DNA of 64,000 nucleotides from Portunus trituberculatus (GCF_017591435.1 NC_059257.1:1610826-1674825), one strand, 5' to 3'. Positions 22,531 through 34,312 are shown, numbered from the stretch's first letter. Program-made: numbers and translations. The notes: generated from the sequence alone by a model not told the origin.

Positions 22531-23599
22531 GAGTCACAGGGAGGGCCGATTCTCCTCGCTAGGGCTCAACCCTCCAGTTCTTCAGGAGCAAGCCAACAAT
22601 GCTTACCTGAAGGCCAATGACAGGAAGCCGGCTTCTCTTGGTTATCCTTCAGGCAGGTTTGCCAGGATGTACGCAGTATTGGACCAGGAAGGCTCAGGAA
22701 GGCTACTGCCGTTAACCAGGACTTGCACCATGCCTTGAACTCGGGCTCCCGTGAGCCGAGGGTTATCCGTGACCAGCAGGAGGTCGCCAGGATGGAGGGA
22801 GTGGTTGGTCGTTCTCTGGACGCACTCAACTACTCTTTTGGTGCTTAGGTGCCCTTCACCTACTGACGGTACCACATCTCCCTCACACCTGTTGGATTTA
22901 GAGGACAGCTCTTTAAGGCTGTTCGTATGGCCTTGAATGACATCTGCCGTGATTCTACTTACGTCAATGCCAATCTTCGGGCCTGGAGAAGGAGTCCTAC
23001 ATTGCCCACCTCAGACCCACCTTCTCTCAGGTGGAGAAGGGCATCCTTAGACAGTCCCCCATCTTTTCTCCTCTCCTCTTTGATGAGGCCAAGCTGCAGG
23101 AGGCATTCCAGTCTTCCAAGAGTAATGCTGCCATGACTCTCCATGAGACTGCTCTCAGGGCCCTGGCTCGTCCACGTCCGGCCACCGGTACTCCCTTGGT
23201 GGGCGCGGTTCTCATCTTCCTGCCCCTCAGCCTCGAGGCCTCCGGCTGCTCCTCCCGGCGAACACAAGTTCGCCCTCGTCCTGGGAATCCTCGGGGTGGA
23301 TCTTCCGGACCGCTCTCTGCCCGCCCTAGTGGGCAGTCAGGAGGACGGAGGGTAAGCCCTTTCGGAAATGACAGTCTTTCTCACCATGGGGTGGTGGGGG
23401 GCTGTCTGGCCCTTTGCTGGGAAGGTTGGCTCAAGATCGGAGCAGAGGAATGGGTCCTCAGCGTTCTGCGGAAGGCTACCAGATCCCTTCTCTTCCCTTC
23501 CACCCCTGACCACTCTCTTCGAGGATCGCAGGGGTTATGCCCCAGGGTCACCCAAGGGTCTCGCCCTCGAGATGGAGCTCCAGCGTCTCTGGACAAAAG

Positions 23600-25271
23600 G
23601 GGCTATAGAGGAAGCGCCTCCCTCCCAGGTTTCTACAGCCATGTGTTTGTCGTTCCAAAGGCCACAGGCGGGTTCCGCCCCATCATCGACCTCTCCCTCC
23701 TCAACAAGTACGTCGTCACCACCAAATTCAAGATGGAGACTGTCCGGACGGTAATGTCGGCCATCCGACAGGACGACTGGATGGTGTCACTGGACCTTCA
23801 GGACGCATATCTTCAGGTGCCCATTCATCCCCACAGCCGTCAGTTCCTGCGCTTTGTGTGGGAGGGGTACCACTTTCAGTTTCGAGTCCTCTGCTTGGTC
23901 TCTCCACTGCTCCGCAGGTTTTCACTCGTCTGATGGCTCCTGTCTCGGCGGAGTTCCATCGTCGGGGCTTCCGCATCCTTCGCTACCTCGACGACTGGTT
24001 GGTACTGGCCTCTTCAGCGGTAGAAGCTCGACACGCCACAGCTTGTCTGCTCAGGCTCTGCTCGGACCTGGGCATCCGAGTAAATTGGGAGAAGTCATCC
24101 CTGACCCCTGCACAGGAGAAGACCTTCCTCGGGATGGTGATTCGCTCCCCTCTTTTGAGGGTTTTCCCGACCCAGGGGAGGATTCGAGGCCTCCAGGATT
24201 TACTCCGCTCCTTCCTCAGTTGCCCGTCCCCCCCAGCGGAGCACTGGTTGAGACTTCTGGGGCACATGTCTTCCCTCATACATCTAGTGCCGGGATCCAG
24301 GAGGCGGACGCGTCTCCTGCAGATCCAACTGAACCAGCAATGGGACAGGTGGTCGATGCTAGACGACCATCCGGTCAGCTGGGACAGTGCTTCACGTCAG
24401 GACCTGGAATGGTGGCTGGAGGACGAGAACTTGGGGCAGGGTCAGCCTCTTCAGGTTGCCATTCCGGACCACCTTCTCTACACGGATGCCTCTACAGTCG
24501 GCTGGGGTGCGTCGCTCCTCCAGGCTTCTGTGAGTGGCCTGTGGAACATCCAGGAACAGACGCTCCACGTGAACGTTTTAGAACTCCGTGCGATCCGCCT
24601 CGGCCTCCAGCACTTCACGGAGGTGGTGAGGGGCTCAGTTGTCGCTGTCTTCTCGGACAACACCACGGCCCTCGCTTACCTGCACAGGGAGGGGTACTCA
24701 CTCTATCCTTCTCAACCTCGAGGCACGCCAGGTCCTCGACTGGGCAGAAGCGCATGCAGTGTCGATCTTGCCCCAGTTTGTGAGGGGCTCAGTCAATGTG
24801 GTGGCCGACTGCCTCAGCCGCCGACACCAATCCCTGTCCACAGAGTGGACCTTACATATGGATGTTTGTCACCTGCTGTGGCGGGTCTGGGGCTACCCGA
24901 CAGTCGACCTGTTTGCCACTCGTCTCAATTACCGGATTCCGAACTTTGTGTCCCCTTTCAGGATCCGGCCCATCGCCACAGACGCCTTCCTCTACAATTG
25001 GGACAACCAGGATCTGTACGCCTTTCCACCCTTCCCCCTCATCAGGAGAGTTCTCAACAAGCTCCGGGCTTCCCGGAACACCCATCTCATCCTCATAGCC
25101 CCTTACTGGCCTCAGAAGGAATGGTTTCCAGATCTGTTGGCGGCGTCGGTGGAGCCTCCCCGCCGCCTCCCTCTTCGCAAAGATCTATTGAGACAGCCAC
25201 ACATCCACAAGTTCCACATCGGTCTCCCCGGGCTTCAGCTGACAGGGTGGAGACTATCCAGCGCTTTCTGA
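23600..25271 (+). pseudogene. DIRS reverse transcriptase and RNase H, frameshifted
   Basis: The first RT half is in frame with 23031-23933: FYSHVFVVPKATGGFRPIID, LNKYVVTTKFKMETV, DDWMVSLDLQDAYLQVPIH. The frame shifts near 23880 and the second half continues with TAPQVFTRLMAPVS and the catalytic RYLDDWLVLA. RNase H follows with LLYTDASTVGWGA, LHVNVLELRAI and FSDNTTALAYL. A second shift near 24700 moves the reading to LEARQVLDWAEAHAVSILPQ, VNVVADCLSR and the DIRS-typical PTVDLFATRLN and APYWPQKEWFPDL block. The catalytic residues are intact but separated by shifts. Confidence 0.9.
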
Positions 25272-26296
25272 GGCACAGGGGTTTCTCCTCTAAGGTGGCC
25301 CAGTTCTTATCTCACGACAAGAGGCCTTCCTCTGCTTCCAACTATCAGCACAAGTGGAAGGTGTACAGGAAGTGGTGCAAAGATCACGGCCACACTGTCT
25401 CCAATCCCACGGTCCAAAAGGTCGCAGATTTTCTCGTTCACCTGCGCCAGGATTGCAATCTTTCTACCTCTGCCATTAAGGGTTATAAGGCCATGCTGAA
25501 TGGAGTCTTTGCAATCAGGGGCGTGGACCTCAACAATGACCGGGTGTTGAGTGCTATTGTCAAGGCGTGCTCTTCTCAACCCCGCAGACCTACTAGGAAT
25601 CTTAGTCCTTCCTGGAACCTGGATGTAGTTCTTCGCTACCTGTCCAAGGCCCCCTTCGAGCCCCTTCGGCTCTCGTCCTCCAGGGACCTGACCAGGAAGA
25701 CTCTTTTTCTCCTGGCATTAGCTACAGCGCAGAGGATAGGGGAGATCCAGGCCCTCTCCTCCCGGACTAGCTGGCAAGGACAGGATCTTATGGTCTGCTA
25801 TCTCCCTGAGTTCATTGCTAAGACGGATACGGGAGTTCACAGCACGCCCCGGGAATTCCGTATTAAGAACCTTACTTCCATTCTCGGTTCCATGGATGAG
25901 GAGCGCTTTTTGTGCCCTGTTCGGGCTCTCTGCCACTACTTACAACGGACTGCTTCAGAGACAAGGCCCAGGAATCTGTTTGTTGCAGTTAAACGCCCTT
26001 CTCGACCTATGTCGAAAGCGGCCATCTCATACTTCCTCAGGGATACCATCAAGTCTGCCCATGAGGCTATTTCTGACTCTGTCTGCCTCGAGGTCAATGC
26101 CCGTGCCCATGACATCCGTGGCATTGCTGCCTCCATGCTCCTCTGGGAAAACTGCTCGGTTCCGACCATCCTGAAGGCAGCACGCTGGAGGACTCACTCG
26201 GTCTTTGCCGACCATTATCTCCGCGATATAGTGCGGAAGGAAGGCGACGTTTTTTCCCTGGGTCCAGTTGTTGCAGCCGGTCACATTGTGGGCTGA
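25230..26296 (+). pseudogene. DIRS tyrosine recombinase domain
   Basis: The domain lies in the 3' part of the long frame ending at 26296. An N-terminal SAM-like/core-binding region (LRHRGFSSKVAQFLSHDKR, NYQHKWKVYRKWCKDHG) precedes the catalytic fold. The catalytic Arg lies in LALATAQRIGEIQAL, the second box in ARAHDIRGIAASM (His-x-x-Arg) and the nucleophile Tyr in VFADHYLRDI. All key residues are present and this ~1.07-kb segment has no stop. It would join the circular DNA intermediate to the genome. It depends on upstream frames that are broken, so it is unlikely to be made from this copy. Confidence 0.9.
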
Positions 26297-26647
26297 CAAC
26301 TACCACAAGGTCCTCCTTGCTCTGGGGTAACGCTTCGGCTCCCTCAGGTGAACACTCCAGTGCTCACTTACACTGCTCGTCTTAGTTGATTGGGTCAGTA
26401 GCCGGGGTTCTCTCCTCTGCGTCAGGGTATTGAGCACGCTCCTGGAACACTCATCCCCTGACCCCTAAGGCCTGCTCCCTTTTAGACACACGGGTTAGGA
26501 GGACCTCCCAAACCCTCAGCCGAGCCCGCTGGCACCCTATGCTGCCCGGCCTCAGCCAAGAGGTTAGTGTCTACATATGGACAGTTTGTTTTCACCCTCT
26601 CGCCTGGCACTTTCTTCTGACTCCGCCTCCTTCAATGTTGGAGTCTG

Positions 26648-26740
26648 CTATATTTTGTATGAAAAACAGGTGTCTGTGACAGAAATCTAATTTTTAATGC
26701 TAAAATTAATTTCTTCACTTACCTGTTTTTCATACAAAAC
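26648..26740 (+). repeat. DIRS internal complementary region
   Basis: 26648-26686 is the complement of the outer left end (GACACCTGTTTTTCATAC region), and 26687-26740 is the near-complement of the outer right end (ACAGGTAAGTGAAGAAATTA region). The junction at 26686/26687 marks where the two ends meet in the circular intermediate. Confidence 0.92.
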
Positions 26741-26782
26741 TTCACTGCCATCCCTTCCTCCCCCAGTCAGGTTCTCTCCCTT

Positions 26783-26960
26783 GAGAAATAACTGACTGGT
26801 TGTCCACGCAGTGTGCTGGTGGCAGCAATGAGCGCCGCGCTGCCAGGCATAGCGCTAAAGCGGGCAGTTTCTCGGCGAAAAGGTATGTGGAGCAGTGGAA
26901 CTGCTATATTTTATATGAAACACAGGTAAGTGAAGAAATTAATTTTAGTATTAAAATTAT
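26783..26960 (+). repeat. DIRS right inverted terminal repeat
   Basis: It is the complement of the left repeat from GAGAAATAACTGACTGGTTG onward, with a distinct outer end (GTAAGTGAAGAAATTAATTT). Confidence 0.92.
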
Positions 26961-27090
26961 ATATCAATCTTCCTATTCTGTTGTTCATTCCTGTTACTTC
27001 CTTTCACTTATCGGTGAGGTGCCGCCCACTGGGCCTTTGGGTTTATGCAGTTATGCTTTCCAGTGGGTCGCCTTCATTGACCTCATAATA
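26961..27090. other. Short flank ending in ATA repeats
   Basis: It contains GAGGTGCCGCCCACTGGGCC and ends in (ATA)n, which resembles the 3' end of a retroposon. No family is recognised. Confidence 0.3.
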
Positions 27091-27096
27091 ATAATA

Positions 27097-27172
<76 letters not shown>
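27091..27172. repeat. (TA)n tract
   Basis: TA dinucleotides upstream of element F. Confidence 0.95.
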
Positions 27173-27175
<3 letters not shown>

Positions 27176-27329
27176 TGGACCCACAAACTTGGAACAAAAG
27201 TTTCAATCATTTTTATCCTCAAAGCTGGAACAAAATCTAAACTTGGAACAATGCAGAGGTGGCCAAATCCAATGAATTCTGGTGACTCTGGTACTGTTGG
27301 TCAGAGATAAACATCACTTCTCACTTTGT

Positions 27330-28870
27330 TTTGATTCCACATTGCCACCTTGCTCTTATCCCGTCTTTCAACTATGCCTATCAATTTCTACTCTGCTGGG
27401 AGTTTGCCTACATTCAGCCTATTCCTAACAAGGGTGACCGTTCTAATCCTTCAAACTACCATCCTATAGCTTTAATCTCTTGCTTGTCTAAAGTTTTTTA
27501 ATCAATCCTCAATAGGAAAATTTTCAAACATGTCACTTTACAATCTTCTATCTGATCGGCAGTATGGCTTCCATTAAGGATGCTCTACTGGTGATCTTCT
27601 GGCTTTCCTTACTGTGTCATGGTCAACCTCATTTAGAGATTGCAGTGAAACTTTTGCTGTTGCATTAGATATATCAAAAGGCTTTGATAAAGTCCGGCAC
27701 AAAGCTTTGATTTCAAAACTGTCTTCCTACGGTTTCTATCCTTCTCTCTGCAACTTTATCTTGTTTCCTTTCTGACCATTCTGTTGCTGCTGTGGTACTC
27801 GTAGATGGCCACTGTTTTTCTCCTAAATCTATTCACAATGATGCTCCTCAGGGTTCTGTCCTGTGACCTACTCTCTTTCTATTATTCATCAATCATTTAA
27901 ACCAAACTTCTTGCCTTATCCACTCCTATGCTGATGATATGACCCTACACTTTTCCACATCTTTTCAGAGACGACCAATCCTTCAGGAAGTCAATAGATC
28001 ACGCAGCGACGCCTGACTTCTGATCTTTCTAAGATTTCTGATTGGGATAGAGAAAACTTAGTAGTGTTCAATGCCTCAAAAACTCAATTCCTCCATCTGT
28101 CAACTCAACACAACCTTCCAGACAACTATCCCCTCTTCTTCAATGACACTCAGCTATCCCTATCTTCCACACTGAATGTCCTTGGTCTGTCCTTTACTCA
28201 TAATCTAAACTGGAAACTTCACATCTTATTCTCTCGCTAAAACAGCTTCTATGAAGTTAGGCATTCTGAGGTATTTCTGCCAGTTTTTCTTGCCCCTCCA
28301 ACTGCTAACTCTGGACATGGGCCTTAGCCATTCTTGTATGGAGTACTCTTTACATGTTTGAGGGTTTCCACTCATCCAGTTTTGTTAGATAGGGTGGAAT
28401 CAAAATTTTTTGTCTCATCAGTTCCTCTCCACTGACTGACTGTCTTCAGCCTCTTTCTCACTGCAGGAATGTTACATCTCTTGATATCTTTTTATCACTA
28501 TTTTTATGCTAACTACTCTACTGATCTTTCATGCTAACTACTCTACTGATCTTGCTAACACCATGCTGCCCCTCTTCCTGCAAGGCTTTCTTCTTCCTCT
28601 CAACCACAGTCTGTCCAGCTCTCTAATACAGTGCAATACTCTCATCACTCATATCTTTCACTGGTAAACTCTGGAACTCCCTGCCTGTTTCTGTATTTCC
28701 ATCTTCCTACAACTTGACCTTTTAAGTGGGAGGTTTGAAAACATTTGTCCCTGTCTTTTGGATAACTCTTATTCTCTTTCAGGGAACTGGCAATCCAGTG
28801 AGGCCTTTTTTTTATATTGCTTTTTGTCCTTGGCCACTTCCCCCTTGTGCATAGAGAAAAAAATTTCCAT
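27330..28870 (+). pseudogene. Decayed Jockey-like LINE reverse transcriptase
   Basis: Frame must be changed many times, but RT blocks are visible in order: IPNKGDRSNPSNYHPIALIS at about 27420, CLSKVF, a decayed DRQYGF near 27555, ALDISKGFDKV near 27665, a remnant of PQGSVL near 27850, SYADD near 27930, and a C-terminal GKLWNSLPVSVFPSSYNL near 28665. Numerous stops and indels show an old copy. The 5' endonuclease is not recognisable. It lies inside tentative element F. Confidence 0.7.
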
Positions 28871-28879
28871 TTGACCAGT

Positions 28880-29490
28880 CACCTAACCAGGTATGATGGT
28901 TGAGTAATATTTCATATTAGTACACTGATCACATAACTAACAAAATATATGATAGTAAGTGATTTTTCATAATAAGTATGTACAATAAGAAATAAACTCA
29001 CACAAATCTTATAAAAAAAAATTATAGTCTGCCTTCTTTAGGCCATTTTCTGAATTGTTAATTCTTATGGTATTGGTACCATAAAAAAAAATAATTTCCA
29101 GCATGACACATCAGTACTTGTCCTGATGTAAGAGTCATACACCTTTATAATAACGATGAAAGTGAAGCATGCCATCCATTGTATCATATATGACCTACAT
29201 TCTGAGAAATCTCATACAGTATCTGGGAAAGAAAACACACCATCTCAGCAGAAAGCAGCCATGACGCTATATGCGTGTCATCAGATATGTCACGAGCACC
29301 CGGATGACACAAAATACATGTCATCATGTTGAAGGGATTAATACCTGATTACATGACACTTGCCCAGAAACTTAACACCAAAAGGTAAATAACATTGATT
29401 TTACATAGTTCAGATTTTATTTACTAAGGTAAAATCTGGGATTTTGGAATCAATTAAAATGATTTACAATGTTTCCTATGGGATAAATGG
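28880..29490. other. A/T-rich stretch, nothing recognised
   Basis: No convincing ORF, TIR or RNA is seen here, apart from the presumed subterminal part of element F toward its end. Confidence 0.5.
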
Positions 29491-29559
29491 TTTCAGACTT
29501 TGAGCAATTCGGACATGGTACAATCTTCTGGAATGAATTATGTTCACAGTCTAATGGTC

Positions 29560-29563
<4 letters not shown>

Positions 29564-29646
<83 letters not shown>
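29564..29646. repeat. (TA)n tract
   Basis: TA dinucleotides after element F. Confidence 0.97.
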
Positions 29647-29649
<3 letters not shown>

Positions 29650-29921
29650 GTGAAAATCCGACATTGGTTGCCCCAGACAAAGTAACAGACACTGACAATG
29701 CAAATTGAATAATATTAATACAAATGAGTAGCATCCATACTAGTTTGCAGGAAGCTCTGAGTCAATAAACTAATTAATCAGAAACCTTTTTAAATAAGTT
29801 AAAGATTCAAAAGACAACCATTTAATTAAAAAAATCAGCCATTCAAACAAAAACATTGTTTAGTTGGTCAAACATTTGGTAAATTGGTCACTTACATATC
29901 ATGAAGACAACCAGTACATCA

Positions 29922-30103
29922 TCAGTCCTCTTGCAGGTGATACTTCTTGAGAAACTTCTGTGTGGTTATGGAAACACAATTGTGGTTTTCGTCCTCTTCA
30001 CCAGGGTTGTAGAGGTGATTATGTTGTTGATGTATTGGAGGCACTGAGAGAAGCTGATCTAAGACAGGCTGGTCTTTACTTCCAGTACTTGCTTTTTTCA
30101 TTG
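29922..30103 (-). CDS. Candidate terminal exon of a host gene
   Basis: On the minus strand a good acceptor (pyrimidine-rich CCACTTCCTTCCAG) precedes an open exon of 182 nt: two bases completing a codon, 59 codons and TGA at 29924-29922. The product begins MKKASTGSKDQPVLDQLLSV and ends with CVSITTQKFLKKYHLQED. It has no transposon similarity. It is phase-compatible with the exon at 35985-36139. The ending loosely resembles, from memory, the C-terminal STAN motif of STIL/Ana2 centriole proteins; that is a weak lead. Otherwise the gene is unknown. Confidence 0.5.
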
Positions 30104-31059
30104 CTGGAAGGAAGTGGTGTTTATGATATGCCATGAAATTACTCTAAGTCCCTAACATTTCTTTGTTACTTCTTGAGATTCAAGTTAAGTTAATACAATT
30201 GTTTACACATCTACACATACCTAACTTTTATGCAAGTAAAACAAGATGTATTTTTTCTGTGCAATTTTCCTTTCACTTAAGTATATAAAAGAGTCTAGGG
30301 AAGGAAAGATAATGAGAATCTAATAGACTTAAAGACCCTTGAAGACCAGCGAGACTGAACAAAAGGCTGGAAACTAATTGCTTTTATTCTAATTAAAATT
30401 TGGTCTCTCCTACTCATTTTTAAAGGGAATATGAGCCTGATGTACAGATTAATGAACAACAGAAAGATGGATATGGCAAATCTATTGACCCACTTTTTAG
30501 CCCTGCTAGAAGCTAGTAATTTTCCATTTCTATTGACTATGAAAATGTTTACAATATCATGCATAATTTCTATCACAGGGACCTGTTTTTCATACAAAAA
30601 TGTAGCAGCTCCTCTGTTTTACTTACTTCCTTCGACCGAGATTTAAAAATCCACAGTTGACACTATGCCTTGCAGCGCAGTGCCCTAGTGCTGCCAAGAG
30701 TGTCAGCTATATGCTGCCTTCATTAATTCTCAGCACATATTGTTGTTATACATGTTGCATTTTTGTCCACATTTTGGTTTTCCTTCCATTTTTAGTGCTT
30801 CTCCTTTCTTCTCCTTCCTTTATCATGGAGGAGGACATCTACACCTACCAGGCTGAACTTCCTGCCTCTGCTCAGGAGGATGTTTTGCAGTTTTACAGAA
30901 ATTCTCGTGGTACTCCTGGCTCCTCTGGTTCCCAGGCTTCCATGAGGATTTGCTCAAGAAAGGCATACACACTGGTCTTGGGTAGTATCCTTCACGACCT
31001 TCATTCGTTTGTGTTAGATGTGGGGATATCTGCAGCCTATGTAATAACCTACTTGTACT

Positions 31060-31395
31060 GTACAGAGTTCAAATGAGGCTCATAGTGTCCTGTCTGCATA
31101 TTTCCACTTATCTAATTTGTCTTTAAAACTATGCACAATATGTGCTGCAACAACTTCATCATTTAATGCATTCTATTTTTCCACTGTTCTATGTGAAAAA
31201 CTGTTTTTTCAAATAATCTTCAGACACTGCCTCTTCCTAATTTTCTTTGTATGTCCTCTTGTCCTTCCACATTATTCTGTCACCAGCACCAGGTTTTGCT
31301 TGACTATCTTTTCAATGCCATTACCTATTTCATACAATGTTATTAGGTCCTCTCTTTCCTTCTATCTTGTAAGGTTGACAGTTGGATGTATCCTA
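31060..31395 (-). pseudogene. 3' end fragment of a CR1-like LINE
   Basis: Read on the minus strand with frame changes, it shows the C-terminal region seen in the LINEs at 36.7-63.4 kb: an NLTR.KERTL-like GDLI stretch, an FFEKTVFHIEQWKN block, and VHSFKDKLDKWKYADRT before a stop. It is a short, old fragment inserted in DIRS copy 2. No (AC)n accompanies it. Confidence 0.6.
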
Positions 31396-31461
31396 ATTCA
31401 CTATCACTCACTCAGTAATGAAATACCGTGGTATTTCATTACTAATTCACTATCACTCACT
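31393..31461. repeat. 20-bp direct repeat flanking a 28-bp palindrome
   Basis: CTAATTCACTATCACTCACT occurs at 31393-31412 and 31442-31461. Between them GTAATGAAATACC (31415-31427) and its complement (31430-31442) form a 13-bp perfect hairpin with a 2-base centre. Confidence 0.95.
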
Positions 31462-31794
31462 GCCACGGAGTCCAGGTTATCCTCATAACATGAGCGTATA
31501 TGAATACTAAGATATGATATCCATTATAGCAGTCAATAGAGGAGTGGAAACATAAATTTTGTGGTGAAAGACAACACGCCAAGGTAAAAGGGTCACAAGA
31601 AGAAGAAGAAGCGTCCAAGTCGCCATGAGTCTGTGACCGATCTCCTCTCTGCTTTATTTTCTGGTATTCCATGTAAGATTTCACTTTATTCATTACAAAA
31701 CAATCCTTTCTTAGAGGGCAAGGTTTGTAAAAAGCTAATAGAAATATATATAATTTTTTTTTAACCCATGTGATATGTTGGGGACCAGCCCAGA

Positions 31795-31915
31795 ACGCAT
31801 CCCCCTATTTCCATTATTTCCTATGGGAAAATTACGTCCACTTAACGAATTTCCGCTCTACGAACAGCTTTGACACCCCCTATCCTGTTCGTTAAGCGGA
31901 GTATTGCTGTACTGT
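31795..31915. mobile_element. End fragment of a Tigger-like element
   Basis: It contains TTTCCTATGGGAAAATTACG, CTTAACGAATTTCCGCTC and ends CGTTAAGCGGAGTATTGCTG next to TA, whose complement begins CAGCAATACTCCGCTTAACG. Only one end is found. Confidence 0.5.
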
Positions 31916-33189
31916 CCTCCCCAGAGTCCTGACGCAAGAAGATGTGTGGAGTCAGGGGGCCAGGGGGGGGACGGTGCCTCATTCACATACCATAGGATGA
32001 TGCTACTAGGATCAAGAAGTCCTGCCCCACCTCAATGGTGACTGGTGACCAGGCCCATTCCCAGCACCAATTTGTGGGGGAGGACAAGGGGGATGAGCCA
32101 GAGCAGTGAGTTTGGCCTCTCCCATGGGACCTTAGGTGAAGGTTCAGCTAGAGATGACAAGTGGTATCTTGCCTTGTACCACAGCCCACAAGATGGCATA
32201 CTCATGTCCCCCCCTTCCATGGGCTGCCATCTCTGTCCTTTCAGCCAACAGGGCCCCAATGTCACACAACCACCCTATGGCTCAGCAAACCCATTGCCTT
32301 CTGCCTGAGAGTGAACAGGCCCACTCTTGCTTCAGGCATTACAACTCCACTTCAGCAGCGCCTCCCAGGGACCACCTGACGCACTCTGACAGCCGTCTCC
32401 TCAGAGTTGATCTTCTCCTCTTCGATAGGAATGATCACTGGGCCCTGTTTGATTCATCTCACCCTTCTTGTTCTGGGTGGCAGGGCTCACAGGCCTCATT
32501 GTTTCCAGGGCCTGATTATGCACCTCTTTGCTCAGAGGAACACAACTGGCCACCACTGGAAACGGAGGGTGATGAGGGGCATGAATTCCCACCCCACTTC
32601 ACCTCCATGTACCATCACATGATGACCTACATAATTTTGGTATTTAAGAATGCGGTGGGCCAGAGGAGCTACATGGAATGTCCTGTCACACTAGGTACTG
32701 ACACCTCACTTGCATGAAGGGATCCCATCCTCCTTGGCAGGGTGCAGCCTGTCCACTTTTCTTATGGAGCAAGCTAACAGGGCTTACTTGAAACCCAGTG
32801 AGAAGAAGCTCTCTGTGGTTGGCTATCTTTTGGGCAGGTTTACCAAGGTCCACAACATGGCAGGTCAGGAGATGTATGGGAAAGCTGACCTGGTTAATCC
32901 TAATCTCCACAGCACCTTAAACCCTGGTGCCCAAAAGCCCAGCATCACTCATGAACACCTGGAGGTGGCCAGGATGGAAGGAGTGGTTGCTACATATAAG
33001 GGCAGAGAAGTGGGTCCTTGATGTCCTAAGGGAAGACTACATAATCTTATTTGCCCCTCTGCCCCTCACCAACCACTTCAAGGACTCAGAGGCTATGTCC
33101 CAGGTTCTCTCACAGGACAAGCCTTTCAATTGGAACTCCAATGACTGAGGGACAAAGGTGGCATAGAGGCACCCCCTCTCTGAGGTTTT

Positions 33190-33850
33190 TACAACCACAT
33201 GTTTGTGATTCCAAAGGCCCATCATCAACCGGTGTCATCATCACCAAGTTCAAGATGGAGACAGTCAGGACAGTCATGCCTGCTATACGTCAGGGGGACT
33301 GGATGGTGTCTCTGGATCTGAAAAATGCCTACCTGCAAGTTCCTATCCACAAGGACAGCCAGCACTTCCTGTACTTTACCAGGGAGGATGTCCACTTTCA
33401 GATTTGGGTGCTCTGCTACGGCCTTTTTACTGCCCCACAAATCTTTACTTGTCTCATGGCTCCTGTCTCTGCAGAGTTCCATTGCTAGGGCTTCCGCATC
33501 CTCTGTTATCTGAACATTTGGTTGGTCCTGTCTTTATTCTGTGGTCAAGGAGAAGAATGCATCTTCTACAAATCCAACTCAACCAGCAGTGGGACAAACC
33601 TTCAGTGGCAGATGACCATCCTGTCAGCTAGGATACCAGCTGCCAGAGACCTGGAGTGGTGGCTGGAGACCCAGAATTTGGAGTAGGGTCAATCCTTCCA
33701 ATTGGCCATTCTTTACACAGATGTCTCAAACAACAGGTGAGGTGCATCTCTCCTCCAGGACTCATTGAGTGGCTTCTGGGACAGCCACGAAAGGCTCCTC
33801 CACATCAATGTTTTGGAACAAAGGGTACTGCCCATTGGGTTTCTAAATGA
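33190..33850 (+). pseudogene. DIRS copy 2 reverse transcriptase fragment
   Basis: RT blocks match the first copy: TKFKMETVRTVMPAIRQGDW, MVSLDLKNAYLQVPIH and TAPQIFTCLMAPVS in one frame (33051-33488), then a stop. The catalytic YLDD is replaced by YLNIWLV near 33510, so both aspartates are lost. Later blocks MHLLQIQLNQQWDK and LLHINVLEQRVLPIGF appear in other frames. Similarity ends near 33850. Confidence 0.8.
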
Positions 33851-33989
33851 AAAAAGTACAAACAGAATGCAGGAGAATGTTGTTGTCCTCATGACCGTGG
33901 CAGGACAACTAGTGGAGGGAAGAGGGGAGAGGCCAGGGGCCTTTGTTGACAACCATATGTGCAGATATTTTTTTGAGTACTAAGTCAAA

Positions 33990-34062
33990 TTTTTGTGTTC
34001 AAGTATTGAAAAATTTGACTTCAAAGATATTTGAGTACCGAGTCTCCACTGTACCATAATTG
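33990..34062. mobile_element. Single Tigger-like terminus
   Basis: The sequence TTTGAGTACCGAGTCTCCACTG followed by TA has the complement CAGTGGAGACTCGGTACTC, with a repeated GAGTACT/GAGTACC subterminal motif. No partner end is found. Confidence 0.4.
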
Positions 34063-34214
34063 AGAATATATAGGACACACCTGTTTCCCAAAATTTTGGC
34101 AAAAAAAAAAATTGCCCTATGTCTAAGATGTGAAGTTGAGATCTATCTCACCTATCTCCCTGAGGCTCACTAACTTAAATTAATATCAGTACTTTTACCT
34201 ACAACTGCATGCAT

Positions 34215-34312
34215 CATTATTTTACTAATGGACAGAAGCTGAACAGCGCTTCCATACACTCTTCAAGTGTGCCTACAGGCACTATAGGCCTTACCGTAAA
34301 AAAGAAAAATTA
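34215..34312 (+). repeat. Fragment of an A-tailed retroposon family
   Basis: AGAAGCTGAACAGC through GGCCTTACCGTAAAAAAG matches the complement of 49690-49770. Both copies end in an A-rich tail after TTACCGTAAAAA. Confidence 0.65.

Larger units (their letters stand above)
20812..26960 (+). mobile_element. DIRS1-like tyrosine-recombinase retrotransposon
   Basis: It has inverted terminal repeats (20812-20971 and 26783-26960), a gag-like region, RT, RNase H, a tyrosine recombinase, and an internal complementary region (26648-26740) that joins the complements of the two outer ends. This is the DIRS plan, in which a circular intermediate is integrated by a tyrosine recombinase without target duplication. 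At about 6.15 kb it is structurally complete, but several frameshifts break the coding regions. DIRS elements are known to be widespread in decapods. Confidence 0.93.
27173..29563. mobile_element. Probable decayed Tigger-like element F
   Basis: The left end is CAGTGGACCCACAAACTTGG and the right end reads ATGGTCCACT next to (TA)n. Near the right end, TTTCCTATGGGATAAATGG resembles the subterminal region of other Tigger elements. The ends match poorly beyond the first 9 bases, so the pairing is tentative. A LINE remnant lies inside. Confidence 0.45.
30825..32700 (+). pseudogene. DIRS copy 2 gag-like region, interrupted
   Basis: ATG at 30825 begins MEEDIYTYQAELPASAQEDV. The Cys-containing block ICSRKAYTLVLGSILHDLHS follows, with several Cys of the first copy lost. 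Similarity is broken at about 31040 by a LINE fragment and a Tigger end, and resumes at 31916 (GAGTCCTGACGCAAGAAG). The Pro-rich and MYHHMMTYIILVF segments then appear with many frame breaks. Compared with the first DIRS copy it is much more diverged. Confidence 0.7.
30575..33850 (+). mobile_element. Second DIRS-like element, decayed and 3'-truncated
   Basis: The left end (ATTTCTATCACAGGGACCTG) matches the left terminal repeat of the 20812 copy. A gag-like start at 30825 and RT blocks to about 33850 follow in the same order. The RNase H end, recombinase and right repeat are missing. Other repeats interrupt it at about 31041-31915. It lies in the presumed intron between the two host exons. Confidence 0.85.

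Noticed and set aside
27173..34062. A single Tigger element from CAGTGGACCC (27173) to the CAGTGGAGAC-type end at 34062
   Set aside because: Only the first seven bases agree; the nearer end at 29563 is a better partner for the left end.
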